Assembly: GCA_956465555.1 (NCBI GenBank)
Contig: OY101115.1
Location: 4,316,120 to 4,380,119 of the forward strand
Source: Nitzschia sp. pyKryTriq1
Taxonomy: Eukaryota; Bacillariophyta; Bacillariophyceae; Bacillariales; Bacillariaceae
Direction of reading: 5' to 3'
DNA: 64,000 nucleotides
Position 1 is the stretch's first letter, and every line of letters begins with the position of its first letter. Positions 40,265-51,500 of this stretch are shown here, in pieces. A program made the translations under genes and the position numbers. The notes under the pieces were generated by a model, which had not been told where the DNA came from, searched no databases, and saw only the letters and a program-made list of their open reading frames with translations.

Positions 40265-41467
40265 ATGAAGAGAATAAGGCTGTCTACTGGCAGCGAAATT
40301 TACCCGCCATCTGATGCAGCCTTCAGCAATCTGAGTGACGAGGACGAGGAACATGTTTCGGCTCGAGCTGCGTACTGCTTCGGCAGTGCGCAGGCTCCGA
40401 TGTGCCTTGCTCGTGAATTGCGTAAAATGCCCACCGCTCGTCAAGAGGAGGCAACGAAAGACGTTCTCGGTATTCCGCATCCGACGGGGATTTCACCCGA
40501 AATGATCGGAGAACTGTGGGAACACATTAACGAACTAGATGAAAAGCCGGCATGGGATCTTGCTGTGCAAATGGATCGAGGTTACGCCATGTCCCCGAAG
40601 CGTGCCATGTCGTTTCTGAGATCTGTGGAAGGAAAACCGAAACAAGCTGCCAAACGCTTGGCTCGCCATTTTCAGGTCAAGCTCGACTTGTTTGGCTCGG
40701 AAAAGCTTGTCAAGGATATTGAACTGTCGGACTTTGACGAATACGATATGGAGGCTCTGTATTCGGGGGGCTTTCAGGTACTTCCCAAAAAGGATCGTGC
40801 CGGTCGACCCATTCTTTTTGGAAGATACACGCTCATGAAATACCGAGAGGTCAAGAACATGGTGAGTCGTCGTCAGTTGTCTTCTTGATGCTCCTCGCAT
40901 CAGCAGAGGGTCCAACAATACAGCTCATTGAACGTTATTTATGAATTCCTTCTCTCGACGACTGACTCACTCGTTGCTTTACTATCATAGGTCCGCGTCT
41001 TGTGGTACATGTGGAATTCGATGGTAGAGGAAGAAGCCCATCAGATTTCCGGTGTCGTCGCCGTTGGGTTCGAGAATGGAAAACTTCCACTTGAGCGCTT
41101 CGAGAACGAAGACGACTCCATGTTTGACGTTCACGCCGCCGACGGGGGTTTCGATCGTGACTTGGCTAGAGAAATCCTTAAAATACCCTTATCCGTGCCC
41201 ATCCGTCCCATGGGGTACCACATTTCGAGCGACAGCACCCAATGGCAAGCCATTTTCGACATGGTGATGGTGACGATTTGCAAATTTGTCCGTATCCGCT
41301 TACGATTTCATTATGGGACACAGCAGGAGACCGCCTATGCCATGATGACACATGGTATTCCCGTCGATTCTTTCCCCATCACACCATCGGGAGACGTCGA
41401 TCTGACGGATCACTACGCTTGGATTGAACAACGGCGTGAGCTAGAACAACAGAGGAGATTGCTGTAA
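40265..41467 (+). CDS. CRAL-TRIO (Sec14)-like protein, tandem paralog 2
   Basis: Two exons, join(40265..40861, 40991..41467), encode 357 residues; the intron is 129 bp with donor GTGAGT. It is highly similar to paralog 1 over RHFQVKLDLFGSEKLVKDIE, DEYDMEALYSGGFQVLPKKD and the C-terminal FDRDLAREILKIPLSVP region. The intron falls at the same codon boundary (after KNM, before VRVLWY / LRALWY), so it predates the duplication. The N termini differ and are acidic in both (SNLSDEDEEH here). Probably cytosolic; no signal or membrane segment. Lipid ligand unknown. Confidence 0.72.
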
Positions 41468-41738
41468 CAACAAAAACAGAGTTGAGTCCGATTCATTCCG
41501 CTTGTGAGGAATACATTTTTAACGCGCATCACTGCTACCATCACCACCATGCTAATAATAATATAATAGGAGTAATATCAGTCACCGCATGATTGAAGAC
41601 TACAGTTGACCATATTCTACGTGTAAGAGGCTCCATCTTCTATGGAATATCACCACTAGCTAAGATTGTGTTCTGTTCGGGGGCATTGCAAATGATGAAG
41701 AGTCAAGCATTGATCGACCATTAGGTTTACTATTTGAC

Positions 41739-44700
41739 CTACATGTCACCTTTGGGTCTTCGTTTGCGAGGAGGTGTCTTCCTTGATGACGAGCGCCCAC
41801 CCGACAAAGTAGGTTCCTCTACTTCGTCTTGCTGTCTTCGCTCCTTTGTCTTCCGGGCACGTTCATAGCGACTGGGAGGTACTATCGACTCCCCCACACC
41901 ATTGTGCAGTGTCCAAAGCCAATTCTTGTACAAATTGAGCCTCCAGTCGCTTTCTTGTTTCACTGTGGGAGCCCAGTCGTCGCCCAGAATGCGCAAACGC
42001 AGCTCCGCCTCGCTTCGAAGCAAATCTCGAAAGGTTCCCATATCCATCCATATGGGAGAATTCGGATCTGGGGGGTCAGGAAGTGCATCCTGTTCTCGCC
42101 TGTTTGGGATTGTGCGAGCATTGTAGATTCGTTTCGGGGACCCATCTTCATTGATTTTGTCTCGACGTGATCGTCGTCGACCCTCGGAATCGTCCTCTTC
42201 GACCTTCCTGCTACTTCGAGACCGCTTACCATCTCGCGAGTCTTCCAAGGTGCCTGCAGCCGAAGACTTGGGACGTCGAATAACGGCATCGTCTTCTTCC
42301 CTGCTTTGGCGACGTGAAGCTCTTCCGGTTCTTTTCTCATTAGACGATAGCTGAGGTTCGTTGGATTGCTTCTCTTTCGACATGGGTCGTTTCGGATCAC
42401 TAGTATTTTCCCTCGGCATCGCCTCATCGGTGATTCCATCCGTATCCACTTGTCTGGATCGGTAGGCGGCCTTCGTAGATTCGCTTTCAACTGTCTGGCG
42501 GCGTCTTCGTGCCATCTTTTCGGCTTCCACGCGTGTTTCCGCTTCTTCCAAAGTATCCACAAATTCAATTTCCGATTTTCCGCTGCTGATGGGGTCAGCA
42601 AGCTTCCACTGGGGCGGGATTCCCATACGGGGACGGGAAATTTGATCCGCCACAATGATAGCCAATGCTTCACCCTGTAATGCTTGTATCTCCTCCACCT
42701 GGTAACCTAGACGAGTCACATTCGCCAGCGGCACCAAAACTAGAGTCTTTCCAATGTCCTTGTACAAGATTACCCGTTCATCAGCCTCGTCCTCTTGATT
42801 ACCATCTTTCTTCGCTTTCATGTCCGATGGGTTGGTACTTGTTGTAGCAGTCACTGTTGGGCGTTTGTCGGCTGCAGCAGTAGGTATTCGTACCTTGTCT
42901 TGTTTTGTTTCAATGATTTTCGAATTGGATTCTCCGAGCCGGGTATTGTCCTGGTCCGGGATTTTGGGTGATTTTCCGTCGGCAGTAGGTACCTTTAGCG
43001 ATGAATCTTGAGTATCATCTTCGTCCTCGTCCTCAGTAGCTGCAACTGCCGGTGACTTGATGCTGCTGTTGTTGGTAGCGGATGAGCGGGACGTCGCTTT
43101 GGAAGAAAGCTCTGCACCGCTCGTTCGCTCCGTACTAGAAGACTCGTTCCTGTCGGGCACTTCTGCTTTACTTGAAGTCGCCGGTGGTTTGATTCGAGTG
43201 ACAGGAGGAAGAGTTCGTCCCACTGTCGAGGGCGTCGGTGGTGATCTCTTATTGAATGAACGTACGGGTTCTTGCTCTTGCAACTTTTGGATCCGTTCCT
43301 TGGCTTCAATCTCATTTGCTACGATTTGCACCATAGCTTGTCGTTGGTCGGAAGTACGGGTATTCGTAGGCCCCACTTTCCAGGGAGCGGGGAGACCTAG
43401 CGTGGCGCGGGGTCGTCGAATTTGGTCTTGGACGATAATAGCGACCGCATCGGGAAGCAATTCTGTGACTTCCCCTTCCAAATATCCCAAATTCGTCAAC
43501 ACGGATAGATTTACCATTTTCCAACCTTGTTTGGCCTCTCGGTACAAGATCGTCTTGTTGTTTGTCGATGACGATACCGACTCGTCTTTTGTACTACTTC
43601 GAGCAGTTGGGATATTGTTGGCTGATGTTGTACCACTGATGGTGACATTGGCAGTAGTACTTTTTGCGTTTTCTGCTGCGTTTGACTGCTGCTTTTCCAA
43701 GGAGGTTAATGGTTCCACCACACTTTGATTCTTCTTTTTGGCACTGTCGATTGCCACCCCAGCCGCACTTATGGGAGGCGATATTCTTGTCTTGTTAGTT
43801 AGGTTTGTAGTATTTAGACTTGATGGTGATGCTGACGCATCGCTCGACAAGTTCTTGGGATCGGGTGTTTTGGCAGTAATAATGGTATCGGAAGGAGTTG
43901 TCGTCGAGTTATTGGTAGTGGTGGTGGCGGCGGTGGTCGGGGTGGACAAGACGGTCGAGATGTTCATGGTCGAAGAAGATACAGTCGGCGCGATGGAAGA
44001 TTCATTCAACCCAACAATACTGGTCGGAGCTGTCTTGATTATTGTCGAAGAGTTGCTGACCTGTATTGTTTGGCCCCCGTTGGTATTGTTGACGATAGCA
44101 GGAGCGGTTTGATTCGTGTCGTCGATAGCAACTGTCATGGAAATGATAGCAGGCACTTTATCATTTTGATTTGCCGAGGAGTCTTTGTCGTCGGACGGAG
44201 GCGCTTTCAAGACACTGCTGCTAGTAGTGGAAGATGTTTTTTTGTTCCAAGAAGCAGAAAAAGCAGCCTCTTGGGACTGTATTTCTGGCCTCGATGATGA
44301 TTGCGGTGTGTCAGTAGTACTAGCCCCCGGATCATCCTCTGGTATTTGTTGCTGTTGCTGCTGTTGCAGCTGCTGTTTGGACTCTAACGTTTCGGTTGTT
44401 TCTTCAATATTATTTTCAACATTGTTTGAAAGGTCTTCGTCGTGATCTGGCAGGGCAACCGCCGGCCATTTGGAGTAAACCTCTTCTTCTCCCAGGATAT
44501 CTAGGACATACTCTTTGTACCACTCTGGATCCACTTTTCGGATCATTTCATGCAATGCCTTTCGTTGTTGCAGCGAATAGATATTATTTTTTTTGTTCTT
44601 GTTTTTGTTTTTGGTGCTTGTGGTCGTGGTCGTGGTTGCCGCCGCCGACGAGGAAGAGGAAGCTTGTACCGGTAGAGCTCGTACGCTTCCATTTCTCCTA

Positions 44701-44951
44701 TTGGCCGGTGATGCTGGAACATTGCTGGTTCCCCTCGTAGTACCAGTACTCGTAGCACCAAAGGGGGACGGCCGACCTACTCGATGAATGGTACAAGTAC
44801 TACTACTAGCAGACGACGACAGAAGGTATCCCCACGTACCCTGCCGTTCCCCAAGAAACGCCACGATCAGTGTCAGTATTGGTATTGTTCGAAGCAACCG
44901 AAACCAGCCGTCCATTCGAATTCTTCTTGTTCTTGTTCTTGCTGGATGCAT
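41739..44951 (-). CDS. 1070-residue low-complexity protein with two internal repeats
   Basis: Function unknown. Residues about 20-38 (LLRTIPILTLIVAFLGE) form a signal peptide or anchor after an Arg-rich start. Residues about 123-168 (QQRKALHEMIRKVDPEWYKE and WPAVALPDH) are ordered. Two related units of about 58 residues lie near 464-525 and 725-785: ILYREAKQGWKMVNLSVLTN with AIIVQDQIRRPR and APWKV, against ILYKDIGKTLVLVPLANVTR with AIIVADQISRPR and PQWKL. Residues about 955-1025 hold an ordered tail (MGTFRDLLRSEAELRLRILG). The rest is Ser/Thr/Asn/Gln-rich or highly charged and probably disordered. An internal ATG gives MDGWFRLLRTIPILTLIV as an alternative start closer to the hydrophobic segment. 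Confidence 0.72.
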   Translation of the reverse strand: MHPARTRTRRIRMDGWFRLLRTIPILTLIVAFLGERQGTWGYLLSSSASSSTCTIHRVGRPSPFGATSTGTTRGTSNVPASPANRRNGSVRALPVQASSSSSAAATTTTTTSTKNKNKNKKNNIYSLQQRKALHEMIRKVDPEWYKEYVLDILGEEEVYSKWPAVALPDHDEDLSNNVENNIEETTETLESKQQLQQQQQQQIPEDDPGASTTDTPQSSSRPEIQSQEAAFSASWNKKTSSTTSSSVLKAPPSDDKDSSANQNDKVPAIISMTVAIDDTNQTAPAIVNNTNGGQTIQVSNSSTIIKTAPTSIVGLNESSIAPTVSSSTMNISTVLSTPTTAATTTTNNSTTTPSDTIITAKTPDPKNLSSDASASPSSLNTTNLTNKTRISPPISAAGVAIDSAKKKNQSVVEPLTSLEKQQSNAAENAKSTTANVTISGTTSANNIPTARSSTKDESVSSSTNNKTILYREAKQGWKMVNLSVLTNLGYLEGEVTELLPDAVAIIVQDQIRRPRATLGLPAPWKVGPTNTRTSDQRQAMVQIVANEIEAKERIQKLQEQEPVRSFNKRSPPTPSTVGRTLPPVTRIKPPATSSKAEVPDRNESSSTERTSGAELSSKATSRSSATNNSSIKSPAVAATEDEDEDDTQDSSLKVPTADGKSPKIPDQDNTRLGESNSKIIETKQDKVRIPTAAADKRPTVTATTSTNPSDMKAKKDGNQEDEADERVILYKDIGKTLVLVPLANVTRLGYQVEEIQALQGEALAIIVADQISRPRMGIPPQWKLADPISSGKSEIEFVDTLEEAETRVEAEKMARRRRQTVESESTKAAYRSRQVDTDGITDEAMPRENTSDPKRPMSKEKQSNEPQLSSNEKRTGRASRRQSREEDDAVIRRPKSSAAGTLEDSRDGKRSRSSRKVEEDDSEGRRRSRRDKINEDGSPKRIYNARTIPNRREQDALPDPPDPNSPIWMDMGTFRDLLRSEAELRLRILGDDWAPTVKQESDWRLNLYKNWLWTLHNGVGESIVPPSRYERARKTKERRQQDEVEEPTLSGGRSSSRKTPPRKRRPKGDM

Positions 44952-45566
44952 TGTTGTTATTTTTGATTCTTGACAGGACTTCTACTAGGTGTTCCTGCTA
45001 CTGTAGTACCAATTATATAGTCTACTGCGACGACAGAGAAATAAAATGAATATCTGGCGCTGCTGAATTAGAATAAAAGAAAAGGTAATAATCTGCTCAG
45101 TGGACAGAACACCACAACAAGTTGGATTTGACAACAACAGTACCAGTACCAGTCGCTGTGTACCGGAACTGAAACTGTTCCAGGTGGAGCAACATGATGC
45201 AATCGAACGATTCGATTCTTTGTTCGATGCAAAATGTTGGATGCACGGCTTTTTTTGCTCAATTGAGGAGCACCCACAACTTATACTGGGCCCCCCCACA
45301 AAAATCCCCAAAAGGGACCCACTAAGTCTGTCCGTCAGCCGATGGCTACCGAGTTGACCGCACACAGAGTACAAGAAGAAGTAGCGCACCCGTCCCAAGC
45401 AACACCACAAACCGGTAGACTACAATAATACATACTACAGTAGTAGAGCTACTGTAGTACCAGAGAGCCTACTTACTACTTCACGGTTTGATGTTTGAGA
45501 TATTCGTACCTGCTACAGTACTACCTGCTACTCTAGAAATTGTTTGTTGCTGGATGATCATGAATT
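44952..45566. other. Intergenic upstream of the 1070-residue protein gene
   Basis: 615 bp with scattered CAGTACCAGTACCAG and CTACTGTAGTAC words. No gene seen. Confidence 0.5.
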
Positions 45567-46899
45567 GGCTACCCCCAACGAACGAAGGACAGACAAGAAG
45601 TCGAACGAACACCCAAACCTGAAACCGATACCAAGAGAGACGACCGATGGATCTCATAAGATCATCGAGTCAACTTCGGTATTGTACCCAAGGGTATCCC
45701 CGAGAGAGGACGATCTTGCTACGCAGATCCAAATCGATCAGGGGCATAGGCCAACGAATTATTTCACCAACACTACTATAACATCGGTCTACAGTGTCGG
45801 AGGAGTTGAGGGTTTGTTGGCGCCTGCGCCATGGCTACCCCCAACGAACGAAGGACAGACAAGAAGTCGAACGAACACCCAAACCTGAAACCGATACCAA
45901 GAGAGACGACCGATGGATCTCATAAGATCATCGAGTCAACTTCGGTATCGCAACTCCCAACTTCGGATTTCTAGATTAATTAGCTTTAAAAACCCGCCCG
46001 CCATCCCTTCACACCTTGACAAGGACGAGGCAAGGAGATGTACCCAAGGGTATCCCCGAGAGAGGACGATCTTGCTACGCAGATCGAAATCGATCAGGGG
46101 CATAGGCCAACGAATTATTTCACCAACACTACTATAACATCGGTCTACAGTGTCCGAGGAGTTGAGGGTTTGTTGGCGCCTGCGCCATGGCTACCCCCAA
46201 CGAACGAAGGACAGACAAGAAGTCGAACGAACACCCAAACCTGAAACCGATACCAAGAGAGACGACCGATGGATCTCATAAGATCATCGAGTCAACTTCG
46301 GTATCGCAACTCCCAACTTCGGATTTCTAGATTAATTAGCTTTAAAAACCCGCCCGCCATCCCTTCACACCTTGACAAGGACGAGGCAAGGAGATGTACC
46401 CAAGGGTATCCCCGAGAGAGGACGATCTTGCTACGCAGATCGAAATCGATCAGGGGCATAGGCCAACGAATTATTTCACCAACACTACTATAACATCGGT
46501 CTACAGTGTCCGAGGAGTTGAGGGTTTGTTGGCGCCTGCGCCATGGCTACCCCCAACGAACGAAGGACAGACAAGAAGTCGAACGAACACCCAAACCTGA
46601 AACCGATACCAAGAGAGACGACCGATGGATCTCATAAGATCATCGAGTCAACTTCGGTATCGCAACTCCCAACTTCGGATTTCTAGATTAATTAGCTTTA
46701 AAAACCCGCCCGCCATCCCTTCACACCTTGACAAGGACGAGGCAAGGAGATGTACCCAAGGGTATCCCCGAGAGAGGACGATCTTGCTACGCAGATCGAA
46801 ATCGATCAGGGGCATAGGCCAACGAATTATTTCACCAACACTACTATAACATCGGTCTACAGTGTCCGAGGAGTTGAGGGTTTGTTGGCGCCTGCGCCA
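45567..46899. repeat. 356-bp tandem satellite, about 3.75 copies
   Basis: Units start with GGCTACCCCCAACGAACGAA at 45567, 45833, 46189 and 46545. The first unit is 266 bp because about 90 bp present in the others (the CGCAACTCCCAACTTCGG to AGGAGATG part) is absent; the next two are 356 bp and almost identical; the last stops at GCGCCTGCGCCA. Because 356 is not a multiple of three, reading frames do not carry through, so the array is non-coding. It lies between the divergent 1070-residue protein gene and the glycosyltransferase gene. Confidence 0.92.
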
Positions 46900-47097
46900 C
46901 GGAAGGTAGTGTCGGCGAAACTGAAGTCGAATGGGTCCGCCAGCAGCTGAACTGAATTGGATTACTTCGACTTGAGAGTTGAGTTACCAAAAAAAAAACC
47001 GTGAAAGGAAAATTCCAAATGACCATGACGCGTCCGCTAATACTCCATCACGCACCGCATCCCTTCATTGCTTCACTATCTTTCACTATTCTCGGCG

Positions 47098-48324
47098 ATG
47101 GTGTCGACGAGGAAAAGGTTGTTGGGCTTCTCCTTGCGGCTTGTGATACCTATCGCTGTCCTCTTGTCGGTTTCTATTCTTCCTCCGTTGATAAAACATC
47201 ACACAGAGGTGGAGCTTCTTCTGGAGGAGCAAGTTTTGATAGAACCCATCCTCAATGCACCAGTACCAGTACCAGTACCAGTAGTATCCTCCGCACATGA
47301 TTCTGTTCACCGAGATGGTGGCTCCTCCCACCAACACACTTATACTTCCACCCCACCCCAGCTCCAGCAAGGGAACCACTACCTGCACTTGTCTTTGAAT
47401 GAAACCATTCGCATTCTCAAAGATCTTGGAGGGCACGACAGGTACGACGGTGGAGAGCTCCGATGTCACACATCACCCGACGCCTATTACCGAGAGCCGG
47501 AACTCTACTGGTACGACTACCGGCACTCTTCGTCCCGCGGTGCTTCTCATAATACGAATAGTAGTAACGCCACTCGACGTCTATTGATTGCTCAGTCGGC
47601 GGCGTTTGGAACCTACAGCCAGCTCCTGGACTTGACATCGCCCATCAACAAGGCGTATGCTCGAAGGTGGAAACACACCATGTTGATCGTTCAAGGAACC
47701 TTGGTGGTTCTCCAGGAAGAGATCAAGACAAACTGCACTCCTCCCGAGCATCGGTCGACCCACAACAAGATGCAGTTGCTCAAGTTGGCTACTCTTCGAC
47801 TTGGCGATCACTTTGACTACTTGCTGATTCTGGACGCCGATGCCATGATTTATGATTTTTCGGTCGATGTTAGCGACTTGATGCCCCCACGTGCCATGGT
47901 GGCTGCCAATCGCGTCATTGCCAAAAAGGGCGTCAAGAAACGTGCCACTTGGAAGATCAATGCGGGAGTGACATTGTGGAATTTACACCACCCCTATACC
48001 AAAGACGTTGTGGATGGGTGGACGAAAGCGGCAGTCGGATTTATGAATGGGCGGAACAACAATCAAGGCGACCAACTCTTTCTCTATCACGTCCTCAAAA
48101 GCAATGCATCCGTGGAAGCCAATGTCTATTCGTTGGGCAAAGAATTCAACTACAACAAGGCTACAGTCATTAAACATGTCAAACGACCAGAGATTACCTA
48201 CGAAATCGGCCACACGGCTCTGGACTCGAGATCGGAAATGATTCATAAATTCACCGAGGAAATTTGCCAGAAGTTTCCAGAGGATTGCCAAAACTTGGAC
48301 AAGACTATCTACAGTCAGAAGTAG
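47098..48324 (+). CDS. Golgi-type GT-A glycosyltransferase (GT34/GT77-like)
   Basis: A 408-residue type II membrane protein. Residues about 8-32 (LLGFSLRLVIPIAVLLSVSIL) form the signal anchor; residues 33-120 are a Pro/Val-rich stem. The catalytic part holds NKMQLLKLATLRLGDHFDYL near 228, the metal-binding DxD motif in ILDADAMIYDF near 251, INAGVTLWNLHHP near 291 and NNQGDQLFLYHVL near 322. These fit a GT-A nucleotide-sugar transferase of the GT34/GT77 kind; the donor sugar is unknown. The open frame begins at a TTG ten codons upstream; 47098 is the first ATG. It would act in the same compartment as the nucleotide-sugar transporter at 35493-36729. Confidence 0.75.
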   Translation: MVSTRKRLLGFSLRLVIPIAVLLSVSILPPLIKHHTEVELLLEEQVLIEPILNAPVPVPVPVVSSAHDSVHRDGGSSHQHTYTSTPPQLQQGNHYLHLSLNETIRILKDLGGHDRYDGGELRCHTSPDAYYREPELYWYDYRHSSSRGASHNTNSSNATRRLLIAQSAAFGTYSQLLDLTSPINKAYARRWKHTMLIVQGTLVVLQEEIKTNCTPPEHRSTHNKMQLLKLATLRLGDHFDYLLILDADAMIYDFSVDVSDLMPPRAMVAANRVIAKKGVKKRATWKINAGVTLWNLHHPYTKDVVDGWTKAAVGFMNGRNNNQGDQLFLYHVLKSNASVEANVYSLGKEFNYNKATVIKHVKRPEITYEIGHTALDSRSEMIHKFTEEICQKFPEDCQNLDKTIYSQK

Positions 48325-48535
48325 TCTATACTAGTAGTAGCGGGAGGTAGGTCCCACTATTGTTTGTTTTATCATTACTATGATTTTGAATACAATTTTG
48401 AATATACACTGTAATGTACACTATGTACGAGTATTGACGTTTATTGCTGGTCACTGGCCATACATAGATTCCAAGTGCCCGCAGGACCGTTTGAGATTTT
48501 TTCATAGCTTGGTCCATCATTATTCAATTTATTTA

Positions 48536-51500
48536 TTAATATGCAGGCCGGACTGCCGGTGATTTCGTAGAAAGATCCACTCTCATTCCAAGCACAGCTG
48601 CAAGACTGCCAGGAGAGGGCTGACTGATGGTTGTTGTTGTTGTTGTTGTTGTTGTTGATGCTCCTCGTGATGCTGGCGAGTGGCTCGATTGCTTACTTTG
48701 ACGACTGCCACCGGAGCTTGTGATTATCGCTTCGAACAGATTTTTCTTTTTATTGCTGCTGGATGTAGGTGGTTGAACAGCTGCCTTTGAGAACACAGTC
48801 TTGAATAGATTCTTCCGAGGCATCGATGCTGGTTCGGCATTAATAGTCAGGATTGATTGAGTCATAGGGGAAGAATAAGTATTCATACGGATGCCCAGAG
48901 CCGCAGGAGCAGTATGGAGATGAGCTGTATCGAATAGATTCTTCGTGGGTCGAACCGCCGTCTCGGTTTGGCGTACCGGCGGAGCTTGCCTGTTCGGGTC
49001 GATCGTCATACCCAAAGCAGCAGCAAGGCTACCAGTTTGAGGTTGATGCTCGTTTTGGCGTACCGACGGAGCCCGTTTATTCGTGTCGATCGACATCCCC
49101 AACGCAGCAGCAAGGCTACCAGATTGCGGCTGGCAGGTTGTTAGACGATCAACGGAGGCGTTTTTGATCGGGGAACAGAACACGTCGGCGGCCCGACTGC
49201 CTGACTGAGCCTTAATTCTAGGGAGTTCTTCTTCGTCTTCTTCGCTGTCATCGTCACTTGATTCGGAGCTGCTTTCACTCGCGGAGTCTGATCCTTCACC
49301 TGCCACCTTGGCAGCTGCTACTTGCCTCACTGGAGGCGCACGCGACGACGGATCGATGGAAAGTCCTAATGCCTCGGCCAGACTACCAGCTTGAGGCTCG
49401 AATCGGGCCACATTGCCTCTTTCGATACCTTTGGACGCTTCTCTGCGGTTGGACTTCCCCCCTCGACTCGTGACAAACTGTTGCTGAGTTACGGTGTCAA
49501 GTCCGAGTGCATCTTCGGGCGAGCCGCCGTAGTGAATAGTCGGTCCTTGTGCCGAGCGGCCTATGTTAAGTCCAAGAGCCTCATCAAGGCTACCGGATTG
49601 CGGGTATGATTGGAGCCTTCCTTCAACGGGCAAGGAATGCACATCTTCTCTCAACTCGCGCTTTTCAGCTCTCGGAGGAGTTTGAAGCGAAGACACGACA
49701 TGGCTGACCATTGGAACGACATAACCCACGATTGGAACACGGGAGGATATTTCAACCACCAAACCAAAACCGGAAGCCAAGATGCCACGATCAGGCTGGG
49801 GGTCTGCCGTCTTGACTGATCGTATTGCTTGATCGACCTTCATCGGAGGTGCGTCGTGTCCAGTTTGTCGAATAGCCGCAGCCCGCGAAGACGGATCAAT
49901 CACAATGCCAAGAGCTTCCGCTAAGCTTCCAGGCTGGGGTTTGAAGCGTGGGGCATGATCTTCCTCGTCGCTGCTGCTGCAGTCATCTGATCCAGAGTCC
50001 GAATCCGAGTAAGAGTGCTCATCTGATAGTGTCTTCATAGGAGGCGCATCGTGTCCATTCTGCCGAATAGCGGCCGCTCGCGACGACGGATCAATCGCCA
50101 TACCAAGAGCTTCGGCCAAGCTTCCGGCCTGGGGTAGAAAACGGGGCCTTTGTTCTTCCTCATCGCTGTCGCTAGCATCTGATCCAGAGTCCGAATCCGA
50201 GTCAGAGTGCTCATCCGATAGATTTTTCATTGGAGGTGCATCATGTCCATTCTGCCGAATAGCTGCAGCTCGCGAAGACGGATCAATCGCCATACCAAGA
50301 GCTTCGGCCAAGCTTCCGGCCTGGGGTTGAAAACGGGGTCGTTCTACTTCCTTATAAATCTCACTGTCATCGGATCCAGAGTCAGAGTCAAAGTCAGAGT
50401 CACAATCGGAGTGCTCATCTGACAATGTTCTCATTGGAGGTGCATTGTTTCCAGTCTGTCGAATAGCGGCAGCCTTTAAAGTTGGATCAATAGCCATACC
50501 AAGAGCTTCGGCCAAGCTTCCGACCTGGGGTAGAAACCGTGGTCCTTGATCTTCCTCGTCGCTTCCGCTGTCGTCCGAGACGGAGTCGGATTCAGAGATA
50601 TCATCAGATAATTTCTTTGTCTGAGGCAAATCACGCCCCATCTGCCGGATTGCGGGAGCACGAGAGCTTGGATCGACCGCCATACCCAAAGCTGCAGCCA
50701 AGCTTCCGACTTGTGGTTGGAATTTTGGCGTTTCATTGGAAGTTCGAATGGGCGGTACAGGCTGACCAATATCACGAGGTTGGCGGATCGGGGGCGCGCG
50801 AGAGCTTGGATCAACCACCATGCCCAAAGCTGCAGCCAAGCTTCCGACTTGTGGTTGGAATTTTGGCGTTTCATTGGAAGTTCGAATGGGCGGTACAGGC
50901 TGACCAATATCACGAGGTTGGCGGATCGGGGGCGCGCGAGAGCTTGGATCAACCACCATGCCCAAAGCCGCAGCCAAGCTTCCGGCCTGCGGTTGGAATT
51001 TTGGCGTTTCATTGAAAGTTCGAATGGGCGGTACAGGCTGACCAATATCACGAGGTTGGCGAATCGGGGGCGCGCGAGAGCTTGGATCAACCACCATGCC
51101 CAAAGCTGCAGCCAAGCTTCCGACTTGTGGTTGGAATTTTGGCGTTTCATTGGAAGTTCGAATGGGCGGTACAGGCTGACCAATATCCCCTGTTTGGCGG
51201 ATCGGGGGCGCGCGAGAGCTTGGGTCAACCACCATGCCCAAAGCCGCAGCCAAGCTTCCGGCCTGCGGTTGGAATTTTGGCGTTTCATTGGAAGTTTGAA
51301 TTGGCGGTACAGGCTGAGTTTGGCGGATCGGGCGCGCGCGAGAGCTTGGATCAACCACCATGCCCAAAGCCGCAGCCAAGCTTCCGACTTGTGGTTGGAA
51401 TTTTGGCGTTTCATTGGAAGTTCGAATAGGCTGTGCTAGCTGACCAATATCACGAGTTTGTCGGACAGCAGGCGCACGTGAACTGGGATCGACCACCATT

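Noticed and set aside
45567-46899. CRISPR-like or protein-coding reading of the 356-bp array
   Set aside because: Units are long, contiguous and lack unique spacers, and the unit length is not a multiple of three, so neither a CRISPR array nor a repeat protein fits.
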